Source: Asaia bogorensis
GTDB lineage: Bacteria; Pseudomonadota; Alphaproteobacteria; Acetobacterales; Acetobacteraceae
Length of the DNA stretch: 7,090 bases
NCBI GenBank assembly: GCA_945874515.1
Contig: CAMCHA010000129.1
Coordinates: 1-7,090, forward strand
Direction: 5' to 3'
A model generated the notes under the pieces. That model did no database searches, was not told the DNA's origin, and saw only the letters and a list, made by a program, of their open reading frames with translations. A program made the position numbers and the translations under genes. Numbering within the stretch: the stretch's first letter is position 1; the number at the start of each line of letters is the position of its first letter. Positions 5,876 to 7,090 of the stretch are shown piece by piece.

Positions 5876-7078
5876 CTATCCTGCCAAAAACTTCTGAGCG
5901 GCGCTGGCCAAAACCTGACAGCCCAGCGCCAAATCCTCATCCTTCGTGTCTTCCGCCCAATGATGGCTGATGCCGCCGATCGAGGGCACGAAGATCATGG
6001 AAGCCGGCATGCGCCGCGCGATATATTGCGCATCATGCCCAGCACCTGATGGCATTTGCTGCCACAAGCCCGGCGCATGGGCTTCCGCCGCCTGGTCCAG
6101 CGCGGCCATCATGGCGGGATCACAAATCGCGGGCGTCGCGCGGCTCATTTGCGTCAGCGTCGCGGGGCATTTCTCACGCCGATTGCTTTCCTGTACCAAG
6201 GCGCGCAGCCCGGCTTCCATCCGTTCCAGCACTGGCACAGAAACATCGCGGAATTGAAACAGCACATCCGCGCTGCCAGGGATGATGGAAGGCGCGCCGG
6301 GATCAAGGCTGATGCGCCCTGTGGTCCATGTGCTGCGCGGGCCGCAAATGCGCGGGAATTCCTGATCAATCGCGGCCAGCAACCGCACGGCGGAAAGCCC
6401 GGTATCCTTGCGTTCCGCCATGGTTGTGCCGCCGGCATGATCCTGTTGGCCCTGGAACTGAATGCGCCATTGCCAGATGGCAACAATACCCATCACCACG
6501 CCCACGCGCAGACCTTGTCCTTCAAGCTGCGTGCCCTGTTCGATATGCATTTCATAGAAACCCTTATGCCGCCCGGGTTCCAATTGCATGCGCGGCTTGC
6601 CGGCAAGCCCTGCGGCGGCCAGCGCGTCGCGCAGCGGCGTCCCATCATTGCGGCTGCGGCTGCGATCAATCTCGGCTTCCGTCAAATCGCCAATCATGGA
6701 ACGGCTGCCCAGGAAGCCACCTTCGAAATGCCCTTCCTCATCAGCAAAGGCCGCGACATCCACGGGCAGGCCGGCCCGCGCCAAAGCAACACCAGCCATG
6801 ACACCAAGCGCGCCATCCAACCAGCCCGCGTAATTCTGGCTTTCAATATGGCTGCCCACCAGCAAATGCGGCCCAGGCCCCTTGTGGCGGCCATAGACAT
6901 TGCCAATGCCATCAATACTGGCTTCCAGCCCGCATTCCCTCAGCCTTTCCATCAGCCAATGGCGGCTTTCCATATCCTGCGGCGAAAAGGTCGGGCGATG
7001 CACGCCCGTTTTATAGGCGCCGATTTTGCGCAGCTCATGAAGATCGGCAAGGAAACGCTCGGCATTGATCTGCACCAT
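5876..7078 (-). CDS. M20-family Zn-dependent amidase (N-carbamoyl-L-amino-acid hydrolase / allantoate amidohydrolase-like)
   Basis: The protein is complete at 400 residues, the usual length for the hydantoinase/carbamoylase branch of peptidase family M20. The start at 7078 is supported by AAGG 8 bases upstream. The metal-binding framework is visible: GSHIES (75-80, H77), WLDGALGVMAG (86-96, D88), FADEEGHFEGGFLGS (111-125, E114/E115), YEMHIEQGT (174-182, H177) and GGISHHWAEDT (368-378, H372). The dimerisation/lid part has DHAGGTTMAERKD (212-224, H213), and SGAGHDA (344-350) supplies H348. Family members hydrolyse N-carbamoyl-L-amino acids, allantoate, ureidoglycolate or beta-ureidopropionate, releasing ammonia and CO2. 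Several normally fixed residues differ: HxE in place of HxD (E79), HAGGTTM in place of HAGTTPM, and S263 where the substrate-binding Asn of APNxIPG is usual. The substrate is therefore unclear. It converges on the receptor gene; its upstream neighbour lies outside the window. Confidence 0.93.
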   Translation of the reverse strand: MVQINAERFLADLHELRKIGAYKTGVHRPTFSPQDMESRHWLMERLRECGLEASIDGIGNVYGRHKGPGPHLLVGSHIESQNYAGWLDGALGVMAGVALARAGLPVDVAAFADEEGHFEGGFLGSRSMIGDLTEAEIDRSRSRNDGTPLRDALAAAGLAGKPRMQLEPGRHKGFYEMHIEQGTQLEGQGLRVGVVMGIVAIWQWRIQFQGQQDHAGGTTMAERKDTGLSAVRLLAAIDQEFPRICGPRSTWTTGRISLDPGAPSIIPGSADVLFQFRDVSVPVLERMEAGLRALVQESNRREKCPATLTQMSRATPAICDPAMMAALDQAAEAHAPGLWQQMPSGAGHDAQYIARRMPASMIFVPSIGGISHHWAEDTKDEDLALGCQVLASAAQKFLAG

Positions 7079-7090
7079 GGCGGAAACCTT

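Noticed and set aside
1..7090. CRISPR arrays, tRNA genes, insertion sequences or tandem repeats
   Set aside because: No regularly spaced repeats, transposase frames or tRNA-like cloverleaf sequences were noticed; nearly all bases fall in six recognisable genes.

Overview
The window is a gene-dense bacterial chromosomal segment with high GC (about 60% by eye), strong G/C preference at third codon positions and AGG-type ribosome binding sites. The gene families point to a free-living proteobacterium: a Bug/TctC-type solute receptor with a twin-arginine-like leader, a GMC flavoprotein, a TspO/MBR protein, and two amide-bond hydrolases of unrelated fold. My best guess is an alphaproteobacterium of the Acetobacteraceae/Roseomonas kind. 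This is an inference from gene content and leader style. No rRNA or other phylogenetic marker is present.

Layout. On the minus strand, reading right to left from 3205, three genes run the same way: a TspO-like membrane protein (3205-2708), a quinone-reductase-type MDR oxidoreductase (2628-1645), and a large amidohydrolase of the N-acyl-D-amino-acid deacylase type (1634 to the left edge, where it is cut). The last two are 10 bases apart and almost certainly cotranscribed. TspO lies 79 bases upstream and may belong to the same unit. Divergent from TspO, on the plus strand, are a GMC-family FAD oxidoreductase (3267-4877) and a periplasmic Bug-family receptor (from 4889, or 4874 in an ATGA overlap, to 5869), packed as a two-gene operon. 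Finally, a minus-strand M20-family carbamoylase/allantoate-amidohydrolase-like enzyme (7078-5876) converges on the receptor gene with only 6 bases between the stop codons.

How the parts may work together (inference). The window looks like peripheral catabolism of small organic solutes: a periplasmic receptor for capture, a flavoprotein to oxidise an alcohol, an MDR reductase, and two metallohydrolases that may release amino acids from N-acyl or N-carbamoyl derivatives. The substrates cannot be read from the sequence. Both hydrolases depart from the textbook metal-ligand pattern of their families, and these departures are the most interesting points here.

No tRNA, rRNA, CRISPR array, insertion sequence, prophage gene or large repeat was seen. 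There is no gene-free stretch longer than about 80 bases, and I found no convincing promoter or intrinsic terminator. I do not see a clearly undescribed multi-gene system.
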